A stretch of DNA of 64,000 bases from Caprella mutica (Eukaryota > Arthropoda > Malacostraca > Amphipoda > Caprellidae), in the NCBI GenBank assembly GCA_947561585.1, contig CANNZV010000943.1:124001-188000 (forward strand), written 5' to 3'. Below, piece by piece: positions 42,953 to 54,864 of this stretch; the first letter of the stretch is position 1; each line of letters opens with the position of its first letter. The notes under the pieces were generated by a model, which worked only from the letters and a program-made list of their open reading frames with translations, ran no database searches and had not been told where the DNA came from. The position numbers and the translations under genes are program-made.

Positions 42953-43149
42953 TAATATAAAAGTCAGTCAGAATCATATACAGGTTGTCTCAAAGAAAAG
43001 ACAGCCGAGTAAATTACAGTTAGTGATTCTTACCCCTTGGTTGTAGGATTGGCTTTCATCCATCGCTTCGAAATGCTAAAACTTATGTTGAAAAGTATGC
43101 TTGTATTCAGTCTACGTACGTTTGTCAAATATATAGCAAATACATGAAC
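42953..43149. other. unique spacer between two related arrays
   Basis: About 190 bp of non-repetitive sequence. Nothing recognised. Confidence 0.55.
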
Positions 43150-43963
43150 TGTAATTCAGTGCTATAGTCTCAGTCAGTGACTGTAAGTCAGTGCTATAGT
43201 CTCAGTCAGTGACTGTAAGTCAGTGCTATAGTCTCAGTCAGTGACTGTAAGTCAGTACTATAGTCTCAGTGAGTGACTACAAGTCAGTGCTATAGTCTAA
43301 GTGAGTGACTGTCAGTCATTGCTATAGTCTCAGTGAGTGACTGTAAGTCAGTGCTATAGTCTCAGTCAGTGACTGTAAGTCAGTGCTATAGTCTCAGTGA
43401 GTGACTGCAAGTCAGTGCTATAGTCTAAGTGAGTGACTGTCAGTCATTGCTATAGTCTCAGTGAGTGACTGTCAGTCATTGCTATAGTCTCAGTCAGTGA
43501 CTGTAAGTCAGTGCTATAGTCTCAGTCAGTGACTGTAAGTCAGTGCTATAGTCTCAGTGAGTTACTGTAAGTCAGTGCTATAGTCTCAGTCAGTGACTGT
43601 CAGTCATTGCTATAGTCTCAGTGAGTGACTGTAAGTCAGTGCTATAGTCTCAGTGAGTGACTGCAAGTCATTGCTATAGTCTCAGTGAGTGACTCTCAGT
43701 CATTGCTATAGTCTCAGTCAGTGACTGTCAGTCATTGCTATAGTCTCAGTCAGTGACTGTAAGTCAGTGCTATAGTCTCAGTGAGTGACTGCAAGTCAGT
43801 GCTATAGTCTCAGTGAGTGACTGTAAGTCAGTGCTATAGTCTCAGTGAGTGACTGCAAGTCAGTGCTATAGTCTCAGTGAGTGACTGTCAGTCATTGCTA
43901 TAGTCTCAGTGAGTGACTGTAAGTCAGTGCTATAGTCTCAGTGAGTGACTGTCAGTCATTGCC
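43150..43963. repeat. 32-bp minisatellite, about 25 copies
   Basis: Unit AGTGCTATAGTCTCAGTCAG plus TGACTGTAAGTC. Variants alternate GTAAGTCAGTG with GTCAGTCATTG and CAGTGAG with CAGTCAG. The CTATAGTCTCA core is shared with CCATAGTCTCA of the 22-bp array. Confidence 0.97.
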
Positions 43964-44089
43964 ATGTGCATGTGTGTGTGTGTTTTTCTTCGCGTGTCAC
44001 CATTCCTTCTCATTTACATATTGCAGTCACATCATTATTTTATCATCTTACCCAGAGTGAGGAGATGCAATGTCATTATCGGTGGGGAT
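43964..44089. other. unique spacer with short GT run
   Basis: GTGCATGTGTGTGTGTGT at about 43966-43983, then unique sequence. Confidence 0.6.
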
Positions 44090-44478
44090 ATATCGTTAGG
44101 TAGATATATCCTTAGTTAGATATATCGTTAGGTAGATATATCCTTAGGTAGATATATCCTTAGGTAGATATATCCTTAGGTAGATATATCCTTAGGTAGA
44201 TATATCCTTAGGTAGATATATCCTTAGGTAGATATATCCTTGGGTAGATATATCCTTAGGTAGATATATCCTTGGGTAGATATATCCTTAGGTAGATATA
44301 TCTTTAGGTAGATATATCCTTAGGTAGATATATCCTTAGGTAGATATATCCTTAGGTAGATATATCCTTAGGTAGATATATCCTTAGGTAGATATATCCT
44401 TAGGTAGATATATCCTTAGGTAGATATATCCTTAGGTAGATATATCCTTAGGTAGCTGAGGGAGATATATCCTTAGGT
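44090..44478. repeat. 16-bp minisatellite, about 24 copies
   Basis: Unit TAGATATATCCTTAGG, very uniform, with GTTAGG and TTGGG variants near the start. Confidence 0.97.
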
Positions 44479-44615
44479 ATCTATATAGTATCCTACAGAT
44501 GCAATAATTATAGTATCCTAGATGCGATAATTATAGTATCCTAGATACGATAGATGAAGTATCCTAGATACGGTAGATATAGTATCCTAGATACTTCAGA
44601 TATAGTTTCCTATTT
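44479..44615. repeat. 24-bp degenerate repeat (TAGTATCCTAGATACGATA)
   Basis: Five or six units of TATAGTATCCTAGATACGAT, less uniform than the adjoining 16-bp array. Confidence 0.85.
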
Positions 44616-45187
44616 ACGATCCGACAGTAAATAATCATCTATCGAATTTCTGTTTGTTTGGTGTAATGAAAAAATGATTTAATGAAAGAAAATCATTGCA
44701 TTTTGAAGTAATGAATCATTTAGTTCGTTACCTTAATTAATATATAGAATAAGTGCTTATCTTGCTATTTATTACTATACCAATTCAAAGTTAGCATTAT
44801 TTTCTATTTTCATTTTATTCCAGTAACCTATCCATTATTTTCTATTACTGTCAGTACGAATTCTTATTCAATTGGAAGCTCAATAAATTTCAGTTTGCTA
44901 TCACACGGAATCTGTTAAATGTTATTTAAACGTTCTAAATGATGATAGTTAGTGCTTTCCATATTAATAATTCCCTAATATACCCTCCATTAAAGCATCT
45001 GAATTGCTTTCAATTACTTCCTTAAGTGCTTGCTTGCGTGTAAACTGCATTAGAGGAAAATATGAAACTGCACATAAACCAAATAATTGAGTGTTATTTA
45101 AATGATTTCAACAACACTATTATGTGATAGTAGATAATTAAATGGGTTATGAATTATTTTAATATATGTCCTGAAAGTAATTTATAA
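44616..45187. other. unique AT-rich spacer
   Basis: Nothing recognised. Confidence 0.55.
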
Positions 45188-46612
45188 ATACAAATAATAT
45201 TCCACTAAGGAAGAACTCTTACGGTGAAGAACATTCATACAATATCTATTTACAGTCAATACAAATAATATTCCACTAGGGATGAACTCTTACGGTGAAG
45301 AACATTCATACAATATCTATTTACAGTCAATACAAATAATATTCCACTAGGGATGAACTCTTACGGTGAAGAACATTCATACAATATCTATTTACAGTCA
45401 ATACAAATAATATTCCACTAGGGATGAACTCTTACGGTGAAGAACATTCATACAATATCTATTGACAGTCAATACAAATAATATTCCACTAGGGATGAAC
45501 TCTTACGGTGAAGAACATTCATACAATATCTATTTACAGTCAATACAAATAATATTCCACTAGGGATGAACTCTTACGGTGAAGAACATTCATACAATAT
45601 CTATTTACAGTCAATACAAATAATATTCCACTAGGGATGAACTCTTACGGTGAAGAACATTCATACAATATCTATTGACAGTCAATACAAATAATATTCC
45701 ACTAGGGATGAACTCTTACGGTGAAGAACATTCATACAATATCTATTTACAGTCAATACAAATAATATTCCACTAGGGATGAACTCTTACGGTGAAGAAC
45801 ATTCATACAATATCTATTTACAGTCAATACAAATAATATTCCACTAGGGATGAACTCTTACGGTGAAGAACATTCATACAATATCTATTTACAGTCAATA
45901 CAAATAATATTCCACTAGGGATGAACTCTTACGGTGAAGAACATTCATACAATATCTATTTACAGTCAATACAAATAATATTCCACTAGGGATGAACTCT
46001 TACGGTGAAGAACATTCATACAATATCTATTTACAGTCAATACAAATAATATTCCACTAGGGATGAACTCTTACGGTGAAGAACATTCATACAATATCTA
46101 TTTACAGTCAATACAAATAATATTCCACTAGGGATGAACTCTTACGGTGAAGAACATTCATACAATATCTATTTACAGTCAATACAAATAATATTCCACT
46201 AGGGATGAACTCTTACGGTGAAGAACATTCATACAATATCTATTTACAGTCAATACAAATAATATTCCTCTAGGGATGAACTCTTACGGTGAAGAACATT
46301 CATACAATATCTATTTCCAGTCAATACAAATAATATTCCACTAGGGATGAACTCTTACGGTGAAGAACATTCATACAATATCTATTTACAGTCAATACAA
46401 ATAATATTCCACTAGGGATGAACTCCTACGGTGAAGAACATTCATACAATATCTATTTACAGTCAATACAAATAATATTCCACTAGGGATGAACTCTTAC
46501 GGTGAAGAACATTCATACAATATCTATTTACAGTCAATACAAATAATATTCCTCTAGGGATGAACTCTTACTGTGAAGAACATTCATACAATATCTATTT
46601 ACAGTCAATAAA
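45188..46612 (-). repeat. 71-bp minisatellite in reverse orientation, about 20 copies
   Basis: Reverse complement of the 1028-3481 monomer: ACAAATAATATTCCACTAGG, GATGAACTCTTACGGTGAAG, AACATTCATACAATATC. Period is exactly 71 (ACGGTGAAG at 45221 and 45292). Units are more uniform than in the first array: none of the TGTATCAAC or TTCATGCC variants common at 2-3 kb appears. Private variants such as TTGACAGTC are present instead. Confidence 0.98.
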
Positions 46613-47412
46613 AATTCTTAAAATGTTTACTTATTTTTGAATAAAGGCACCGAATTCGTCCTCCTCGTTCTTCTTGGTCTAACTCTTCGATCGAACGTTT
46701 AACTTTGCTGGAATTCTTGGGTCATTAAACTCATAACTCTTCATACTATCGTGATGTTTAAATTCAACTGTCATTTAGTTTTTAAATGTTATACTTGGTT
46801 TAATTTAGTGAATTGTGCTGGAATTTACAGTATGTGCTTTACTGTCATTTTAAAAGACCTCCACAGGTTATGTCTTGATGGAATTGTGTGTATATACGGA
46901 GTAGCTTTTCTTCATCCATGTGCCTGTTCTTGAGGTAAACACGCTTGTTTATTTTTCACTTTCCAATACGTTTAATTACCTGCCTATATTAAGTATAGCA
47001 GAAGATAATGACCAATCCTACCACCAAATTTCAGAAAATTTGGTTGAATTTTTTATGGGAATAACATGATTATAAATAAATGAATATTGCAGATCGAAAC
47101 ATGACGTTTCACAATTTTGCAGAAGTGTTTCAAATTAATTCAGTTAAAAACCCTTAACTTTAACTCTTGCCATCAATACATTTGTTATAGTTGTTGTTTC
47201 TTACTTCACAGTTTAAAGTTAATTCTTCAAAGCTTAGAAACGGTTACTGTCTATGAAATATGTAGATGCACCATATACATTTTCACCACGACATGGAAAG
47301 GGCGTGTCCGACGAAGCCTAGCAAAGACAGATGAGTGCTCAGCTCTAACATGGTGACAATATCTAGGATGTCACCCATTTATAATGCTTCTGGTGGTGAC
47401 TTTTCTTTGGCA
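46613..47412. other. unique stretch
   Basis: Unique sequence. A frame of 79 codons at 47117-47356 runs into the next array; it has no recognisable domain. Confidence 0.55.
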
Positions 47413-48095
47413 TATCTTGTTACTTCTTGCTACATGTGGTGTAGATTGCTACATCTTGTTACTTCTTGCTACATGTGGTGTAGATTGCTACATCTTGTTA
47501 CTTCTTGCTACATGTGGTGTAGATTGCTACATCTTGTTACTTCTTGCTACATGTGGTGTAGATTGCTACATCTTGTTACTTCTTGCTACATGTGGTGTAG
47601 ATTGCTACATCTTGTTACTTCTTGCTACATGTGGTGTAGATTGCTACATCTTGTTACTTCTTGCTACATGTGGTGTAGATTGCTACAACTTGTTACTTCT
47701 TGCTACATGTGGTGTAGATTGCTACATCTTGTTACTTCTTGCTACATGTGGTGTAGATTGCTACATCTTGTTACTTCTTGCTACATGTGGTGTAGATTGC
47801 TACATCTTGTTACTTCTTGCTACATGTGGTGTAGATTGCTACATCTTGTTACTTCTTGCTACATGTGGTGTAGATTGCTACACCTTGTTACTTCTTGCTA
47901 CATGTGGTGTAGATTACTACATCTTGTTACTTCTTGCTACATGTGGTGTAGATTGCTACATTTTGTTACTTCTTGCTACATGTGGTGTAGATTGCTACAT
48001 CTTGTTACATCTTCGCTATAAGTGGTGTAGATTGCTTTATCTTGTTACATGGTGTAGATTGCTACATCTTGTTACATCTTGCTACATGGAATAGA
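47413..48095. repeat. 39-bp minisatellite, about 16 copies plus decayed end
   Basis: Unit ACATCTTGTTACTTCTTGCT plus ACATGTGGTGTAGATTGCT, nearly identical to about 48000, then decayed with deletions. Because 39 is a multiple of 3 and the unit lacks stops in two forward frames, 228- and 236-codon frames arise (LLHLVTSCYMWCR repeat). I regard these as accidental. Confidence 0.97.
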
Positions 48096-48366
48096 TTGGA
48101 TAAGAAAGAATTCTTTACGTGACTATACCCAGTATATATATTTTATTCACCTCATTATGCTCTTCATCAATTTATCAATTTAATTAATAAGATAGATTTT
48201 TCGATGAATATTGAAACTATTATGATAAGAATAGATACAAAAATTACTTAAATCCTACCACACAAACTGAATAAAAAGAATAATATTATAAAGCTAACTA
48301 AATGGAAATAGTAAGGACTGAAGAATTTTCATAACAGTATATCTTACGTTGTCCCATTCTATAATT
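48096..48366. other. unique AT-rich spacer
   Basis: Nothing recognised. Confidence 0.55.
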
Positions 48367-48702
48367 TGTCTAGTGCATATGTATACCAGTCTAGTGCATA
48401 TGCACATCAGTCTAGTGCATATGCACATCAGTCTAGTGCATATGCACTTCAGTCTAGTGCATATGCTCACCAGTCTAGTGCATATGCTCACCAGTCTAGT
48501 GCATATGCACTTCAGTCTAGTGCATATGCACATCAGTCTAGTGCATATGCTCACCAGTCTAGTGCATATGCACTTCAGTCTAGTGCATATGCACATCAGT
48601 CTAGTGCATATAGACATCAGTCTAGTGCATATGTACATCAGTCTAGTGCATATGCACACCAGTCTAGTGCACATGTACATCAGTCTAGTGCATATGCACT
48701 CT
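48367..48702. repeat. 21-bp minisatellite with palindromic GTGCATATGCAC
   Basis: Sixteen units of CAGTCTAGTGCATATGCACA plus T. Nine of the sixteen keep the perfect 12-bp palindrome GTGCATATGCAC; others read ATATGCTCACC, ATATAGACATC or similar. Long frames in three frames (LVHMHISLVHM, SSAYAHQ, CTRLMCI) follow from the 7-codon period. Confidence 0.97.
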
Positions 48703-49369
48703 ACCTTATGATTGGTCGATATGATTGGTATGTCAGTTGGATGTGGAGTTGGTAATTCAGATATATAGCATGCATAGTTACAACTCATTTAAAATAGCAG
48801 TCTGTCATTAGTCTGTCAGCACACCACGAACAGCTTAGTCCACTATGTCCATCACACCATACTAGAGAAAGACGTCATCAGGTGCTACCCAGCCGTGAAA
48901 CTGTTAACGCTTTTATTTCAAATGATGATTAATATAATTAATATGATAATAATCTCAGACATTATCGTTTGAATTTTTTTGATAAATTTATGATAATTTT
49001 TCAATTGGGCTTTTGTCTTGAAACCCAGATGGGAAATTGTAAACGCTATTATTGTATATGGTGATGGTATATTATAGTAGAATATAATAATAAAGACGTT
49101 TTCCTTCAGGCTTTATAGAGAATATATAATTTAATTTTGAAAAGTTTTATCGTCGTAGGTAGAAGATTTTTGTATCATCGATTCCAATCAATTATTGAAC
49201 CGACGATTATTTTCCGATTGGGAGCGAGTGAGCGATATTCGGAAGAGACATTTGGCGAGAACTATTGCAATATATTTTAAGCTTACAATTTTGCAAGGTT
49301 ATCATCTGAATCTCAAATTACTGTATGCTATATAGTTTATTAAATTGAAAGAAAAAATATATTTAGAAA
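48703..49369. other. unique spacer
   Basis: Nothing recognised beyond an AGACGTCATC CRE-like string near 48869 and ATCGATTCCAATCAATTATT near 49177. Confidence 0.5.
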
Positions 49370-49518
49370 TTATTATTATTACACGGTGCTATCTACTACT
49401 TCTGTAAGCCCGGGTTTTCAGAAGTAGTAGATATCACTGTGTAATAATAACAATTTTTGTACCGTTTTTTCTTATATGATCGAAGATGTAGTACTGACCG
49501 ATAATTCGTAACTTACCC
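49370..49518. mobile_element. family A MITE with an alternative palindromic core
   Basis: Right end TTCTTATATGATCGAAGATG, TAGTACTGACCGATAATTCG, TAACTTACCC is typical family A. The core is a different hairpin: TATTATTACACGGTGCTATC with TACTACTTCTG faces CAGAAGTAGTAGATATCACT with GTGTAATAATA around AAGCCCGGGTTT. The left terminal repeat is missing. Confidence 0.8.
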
Positions 49519-50094
49519 TAGGCTTTTTTTTATAAAAATAGCGAAATATGATTTATATTTTCTGCCCAATATTTCCATATTTCATAACCCAGTCCAGGTA
49601 ATTCATTTACCCTTTTTACCTGTGCAAACAAAAACAACCTGAGTCCTACATTATAACTTGGATAGATGGTTGTCAAACCATGCTGTTCTTACCGAAACAG
49701 GACCCACATTATACAACCTGGTTATTTGCCAGTGTGTATGTGTGTGCTCTTGCTACTAAATTTTGCCGGTGTTGAGCCCAAATAACCGGAGTAAAAGTGA
49801 TGCCTTATCCTAATTTATGGTTAGGTCATAAATTTGAAAATGTATGCACATTGCCCTAATGAATGTGTATGTACTCATTGCACAAATGCACTTTAGTAGC
49901 TACGCTTTTTAGGGAAGGGATAATGTACGCAATATGGGATTGGAACCTACTGGAAATTGGCGATGATTTTGAGTTTCTGTAACTATTCACAAATTTATGA
50001 AAAATTAGTAATTCGAAATTCTTCAATTAAACATAACATTTTTTTTTATTACATGCAATTGGGTTTTCATATGGTAATACAATTTTCACATTTG
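49519..50094. other. unique stretch
   Basis: Mixed unique sequence, with ACCTG/CAGGT strings around 49590-49740. No gene recognised. Confidence 0.5.
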
Positions 50095-50243
50095 CTGTAA
50101 GTCACGAATTGTGGGTTAGTTTCACACCTTCGGTCTTGCAAGAAAAAATATAAAATAATAACTGTTTAATCTATACATTAATTAAACAGTTATTTCTTAT
50201 ATGACCGAAGATGTGGAGCCAACCGATAACTAAAAACCTACCC
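50095..50243. mobile_element. family A MITE with a TAACTGTTTAAT core
   Basis: Left GTAAGTCACGAATTGTGGG and TTTCACACCTTCGGTCTTG; right TTCTTATATGACCGAAGATG, TGGAGCCAACCGATAAC, CCTACCCC. Centre AATAACTGTTTAATCTATAC faces TTAATTAAACAGTTATT, a third type of core hairpin. Confidence 0.82.
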
Positions 50244-50568
50244 CAGTTCCATTAATTTAAAGCGAGATTATCTCTTGTGAACCTCATAGCGAGTTCTTAT
50301 GTTCATACCTAACTATTTCCACTTGAAAGGACTCCCTTATAGTGCCCACCCCTCTATAGTAATTCAATAACAAATCCACCCGCCAATATGATCAGCAATT
50401 AATATTCTAATACTGCACCGCTAACCTAACCCTAACAAAAATCAATAGCCTTCCATTACGACAAAGAATCTCGCTCCTAATCTCCGAAGCCCGAAAGCTT
50501 ATGGCGGGGATGAATGAGAATGTCTGGTTCGACTGCTTTCGAATTATCGACCAATTGATGTCAAGAGG
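50244..50568. other. unique spacer
   Basis: CTAACCTAACCCTAAC near 50420 is telomere-like but only two to three units. No gene recognised. Confidence 0.5.
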
Positions 50569-50925
50569 GACTTATAACTTTACTTACAACATTACGCATA
50601 GCCTTACTTACAGCCTTACTTACAACCTTAATTACAACATTACGTATAGCCTTACTTACAGCCTTACTTACAACATTACTTACAACATTACGCATAGCCT
50701 TACTTACAGCCTTACTTACAACCTTACTTACAGCCTTACTTACAACCTTACTTACAGCCTTACTTACAACATTACATATAGCCTTACTTACAGCCTTACT
50801 TACAACATTACTTACAACATTACGCATAGCCTTACTTACAACATTACTTACAACATTACGTATAGCCTTACTTACAGCTTTACTTACAGCCTTACTTACA
50901 ATTTTACTTACAAGCTTATACTTAA
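50569..50925. repeat. 12-bp minisatellite with higher-order pattern
   Basis: Monomers ACTTACAACATT, ACTTACAGCCTT, ACTTACAACCTT and ACGCATAGCCTT alternate in larger blocks. A 12-bp period keeps frames open on both strands (TYNITYSLTYN; SKAVSKAIRNVV). Confidence 0.95.
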
Positions 50926-51067
50926 AACTGATCTGTGGATGCAAGATATATAGTAAAAATCTCGTAATTTTGTACTATACGTGGCATGAGAAGAACACAA
51001 TTTTGTTTGGAATTTTTTGATAATGATTAATAGCTCTACACAGTGATTATTATTGACAAGATTTAAG
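50926..51067. other. unique spacer
   Basis: Nothing recognised. Confidence 0.5.
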
Positions 51068-51212
51068 TCAGCAAAGTGTACAGTGAAGGGTTTAAACAGC
51101 CCCAAACATTACTGCTAAAGTACACAGTGAAGGGCTAAACAACCCCAAACATTGCTGCTAAAGTACACAGTGAAGGGTTAAACAGCCCCAAACATTACTG
51201 CTAAAGTACACA
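51068..51212. repeat. 43-bp three-copy repeat
   Basis: AAAGTACACAGTGAAGGGTT followed by AAACAGCCCCAAACATTACT, three units spaced 43-44 bp. Confidence 0.93.
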
Positions 51213-51554
51213 GGCTCAAGTCACTCTATCACTGTAGTACAGCAGGTACATACCTAACTCACACAAGGACTCCATTGAATCTACAGGGAATCACTTCTTC
51301 CTATCGCCTCTTCATCAATTGCCTTTCCTAAAATGCCGATAAGCCACTCTCTCTCTCTCTCTCTCTCTCTCTACACTTGCCATTGATAATGTTTCTCGAG
51401 CTCATTGTTCGATAATTAATTCTAAGTGCAGCTACAAGACAGTCTTACACTAAATACACTATGGATTTGAGAGCTACAACACTCAGTTCTTTCATTGGTT
51501 GTTGAACTGCTGGTATCTACTTTTACATTGATAGTTAATGTGGGGTGTTCTAGT
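51213..51554. other. unique spacer with CT microsatellite
   Basis: A (CT)n run of about 26 bp lies at 51346-51372. Otherwise unique. Confidence 0.6.
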
Positions 51555-51828
51555 TATCTTCTATGGCCCCACCATAACTTTTCTTCTCGATCTTCTATGG
51601 CCCCACCATAACTTTCCCTCTCAATCTTCTATGGCCCCTCCATAACTTTCTCTCTCAATCTTCTATGGCCCCTCCATAACTTTCTCTCTCAATCTTCTAT
51701 GGCCCCACCATAACTTTCTCTCTCAATCTTCTATGGCCCCACCATAACTTTCTCTCTCAATCTTCTATGGCCCCACCATAACTTTCCCTCTCAATCTTCT
51801 ATGGCCCCTCCATAACTTTCTCACTTGA
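51555..51828. repeat. tandem Y-motif array, 34-bp unit
   Basis: Eight units of TCTATGGCCCCACCATAAC plus TTTCTCTCTCAATCT at a strict 34-bp period. Three units read CCCCTCCATAAC. This is the cleanest amplified form of the dispersed Y-motif. Confidence 0.96.
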
Positions 51829-53440
51829 TAATTCACTTTATTCAAAAAGTAAACTAGGTCTTCTTGGATGAACATTTTTTTATTGAAATTAAAATTTTTC
51901 GACTGTTAATCTACGTACAACAAGAATGTTGTCAAAAGGACGATGGGTGATGTTTCGCACCCTTTCCCCAATCTGTGGAGACTGTATCACAAGGAAAGTG
52001 TTTCAACCCTCCTAATTACTACTCCTAAAAGTCAGTCAAAACAAACTCCCCCATGACAAGCTTTCTCTTTCAGTTGGTTCTTGTTCACTCACCAAATATT
52101 CTCCATCTTTATCCACCAACGGATTAAAAGTTATTCATTATTCCCATGACGGAATATTAATTCGTATTCGTATTTCATAGTAAAATATCATAATTTTATC
52201 CTATGATTTCTTATCTTACAAATTTTTATACTACGAATTTTTATCCTACGAATGTTTATCCTTTTTTATCCTACGAATTTTCAATTTTGTCCTACAAAAG
52301 ATGGTAGACCATAAATTTACTTAATTTATGAAAATTCGTATTAGGCTTTTGCCAAATCACCTAACGGAAAAGATAGATGTTCTTTTTATCATCGATTACA
52401 GTAGCGCCTAATTTTCCGCTTGAGCTATTTCTTTATTAATCCCTGTACGAGCTGTCACTGCACACCAATTCTCCTTTGGTTTATCCCAATGAAGGAACAC
52501 TTCCAGAAAGATTCCTCTTAACAAGATCCACCTCTCCTTTGCTACCTGCAACACACATACAATCTGTCTCAGTGAATCAGATTGCCAGAAAGCAAATTCA
52601 ATTGTCTCCGCCTGATGGAGCCATTGTTTTGTAGTCTCCAGTCTTCAATTTATTTTATTAGCCTCCTTCCTTCACTGTACGAATCCAACTCCATACGATT
52701 CGAATGTAGGAGTTTCGGACAGTTTTAACTATTCTAATACGCTTCTATATTTACAAAAACACTGGCAATTGTTTTGCCGATTTCAATAGCATTGTTCTTT
52801 CATTGTAGATCTCTATAGATACCTTTCGAATGAAGATTCGGACTCTCTTATTTATTTCATATATTGTTTTTGTGTTCTTTTGTTGACTATAATCCACACC
52901 ATTTCGAAACATATTCAAATTGTTTCATATATTTTAATACAGCTGCATCTTTATCATAGTTTACCCATAAGTTATTGAATACCTACTTATATAGTCAACC
53001 TCTTTTACTTATCCCAATAAAGCTTTACCATTAAATGTAGTTTACCGATGTCATTAAATGTACATTCAAACTATTTTAAATACTGTAATAAAGCTTTACC
53101 TTTATTTTAGATTACTGTAAGTTATTAAATGTACATTGAAACTGCTGCAACGTACCCATCTACCCAAACAATACTCCTCTCCCACATATCTTTTCATAGC
53201 ATTTCAACCGTGCGTGAGTAGCTGTGTAAACATATTAATATTCCTTACTTGTTAAGCGAATTGTAATGAAGCTAAAGTAGAGTTTCACTTAAAGGATACC
53301 CACTTAAGATCGTTTATTTGAACAATGACACGGCAGTTCTGCTCTCTACTTCAATTACTTTCTGTGTATTAGCTTCTAATGGTACCGCATGAATGAATGA
53401 AGTCATGAGAAACATATTGCTATGATATCATGAAAACAAT
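51829..53440. other. 1.6-kb unique stretch
   Basis: AT-rich. A weak 17-bp repeat (TTTTTATCCTACGAAT) sits at about 52205-52300. At 52990-53140 a loose repeat of ATAAAGCTTTACC and TTATTAAATGTACATT is seen. No gene recognised. Confidence 0.55.
52205..52300. repeat. 17-bp degenerate repeat
   Basis: About five units around TTTTTATCCTACGAATT. Confidence 0.8.
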
Positions 53441-54177
53441 TTTACAACATTGCTATGATATCATCGTCGAAAGGACATTTCGTCGGCAGGATGTTTCGTC
53501 GATGAATTTTAGTAAAGGCGATATTAACATACTCAACATAAATGGCCACTATGTAGTTTGTTGTAACTGCTAGTTTGTTGTATTGCACACTTTCTGATTT
53601 TTCAAAGATTTGGAAAGGAGGTTCGGCGGATGACAGTTGTTTGGACAGGATCCCGAACCCCCCCCCCCCCTCCATGCCCCGATACACATACATCAGAGTG
53701 TCGACGTAACGTCTTGTCGACGAATTGTCCTATATACGAAACTTCTGGCAGTCCTTTATCCTAAGTCCTCTACATAGGTATGTTCTAGTCATAACAAACG
53801 CTTGCTGTCATTTCCTGCATTTGTCCGCCCCTATGAGAAGAAAGAAGCCACTGTGTCTTCATGTGTGGTTGTCACTGGTGAAAATACAGTGTGTGATAGC
53901 CTCTGGTGATAGCTAGGGAATAAAAGACAAAAATGTATAGGGTATTGATATATAATTCAACAATAGAATTTAATAGAAATGATGTATGGTTGTTTTAACT
54001 CTTTTCAACGTGGTTGTTTTTAACTCAAACAACAATAATTAATGTCCAATCATCTCTCATTTTGGAATAAACAATACACTAATATGTTCGCCAACTGAAA
54101 TGCAGTCAGGGTTCGAGTTAAATTCATCCCCGCTAAAACCTATATTTTTCATCCATTCATTAGATATATCTACGGCA
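53441..54177. other. unique stretch with a poly-C run
   Basis: Contains TCGTCG strings at 53463-53500, TGCTAGTTTGTTGTATTGC near 53571 (similar to 36087) and a run of about 13 Cs at 53659-53671. No gene recognised. Confidence 0.5.
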
Positions 54178-54285
54178 AACAAGACTTATTCCTGGGGTAT
54201 AGTGGGAATATTCCAGGCAAAGGGGATTTATTCCGTGGATACTCCCTTAATTTATATCCCAGGACTAATTCCTTTTTCCCAGTGA
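54178..54285. repeat. family I repeat
   Basis: AAGACTTATTCCTGGGGTAT, AGTGGGAATATTCCAGGCAA, then AGGGGATTTATTCCGTGG. The following TATATCCCAGGACTAATTCC is an inverted unit. Confidence 0.78.
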
Positions 54286-54864
54286 TACTTCTATCTTTAT
54301 CACCGGTGTCTGTATCATATGAGTACCACTGAATGATACATGAGATGATAGGGATGGGGGGAATTTGATCCTTACTTTTATTACCCACTGAGGGGTGGTG
54401 TATCATCATGTATTCTACGGATCTACAGAGCCAGTAATTAGGAAAAGAACTCTCCTAACTTTGCCTTAGTCTCAGGGAAAGTTATCCTTTTTAGTTTCCT
54501 ATGGACTCACCAGAACTAGAACTATCTTTCTGTACCAAGTGATAGTTCTTTACTAATGTAAAGAACTGAAAAATGGTAATTAATTTTCTATGGACTCACC
54601 AGAACTAGAACTATCTTTCTGACTGTACTTCTTTACTATTGTACAGTAAGGCACACAGTAAATTAAATACATTTGTAAAATAGTATCAGTAAAATAAAGT
54701 GTTCGTCCAAAATAATAGAGTTTAATTTTAATGAGGTCATATTTTCGTATCATTTCATTTTTCATTATTGTAGTAATGTATGTACATATATGCTAACTTT
54801 AATTACATTATTGTAGTAATGTATATGCTTACTTTAATTACATATAGCTCATATATTTTTTATA
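54286..54864. other. unique spacer with two local duplications
   Basis: A perfect 34-bp direct repeat starting CTATGGACTCACCAGAACTA is at 54499 and 54588. Another duplication, ATTATTGTAGTAATGTAT then CTTTAATTACAT, spans 54764-54845. No gene recognised. Confidence 0.6.

Noticed and set aside
47335..48094. Two long forward frames (228 and 236 codons) as genes
   Set aside because: Both lie in the same 39-bp tandem array in different frames. Openness in two frames at once follows from the period being a multiple of three, and the frames lack any domain or unique C-terminal region.
48294..48788. Frames in the 21-bp array
   Set aside because: Three overlapping frames on both strands with a 7-codon period; DNA repeat, not protein.
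50418..50436. Interstitial telomeric repeat CTAACCTAACCCTAAC
   Set aside because: Only two to three imperfect units; can occur by chance.
50501..50953. TYNLTYSLTYN repeat protein and its opposite-strand SKAVSKA frame
   Set aside because: A 12-bp minisatellite opens frames on both strands; no signal peptide or other domain is attached.
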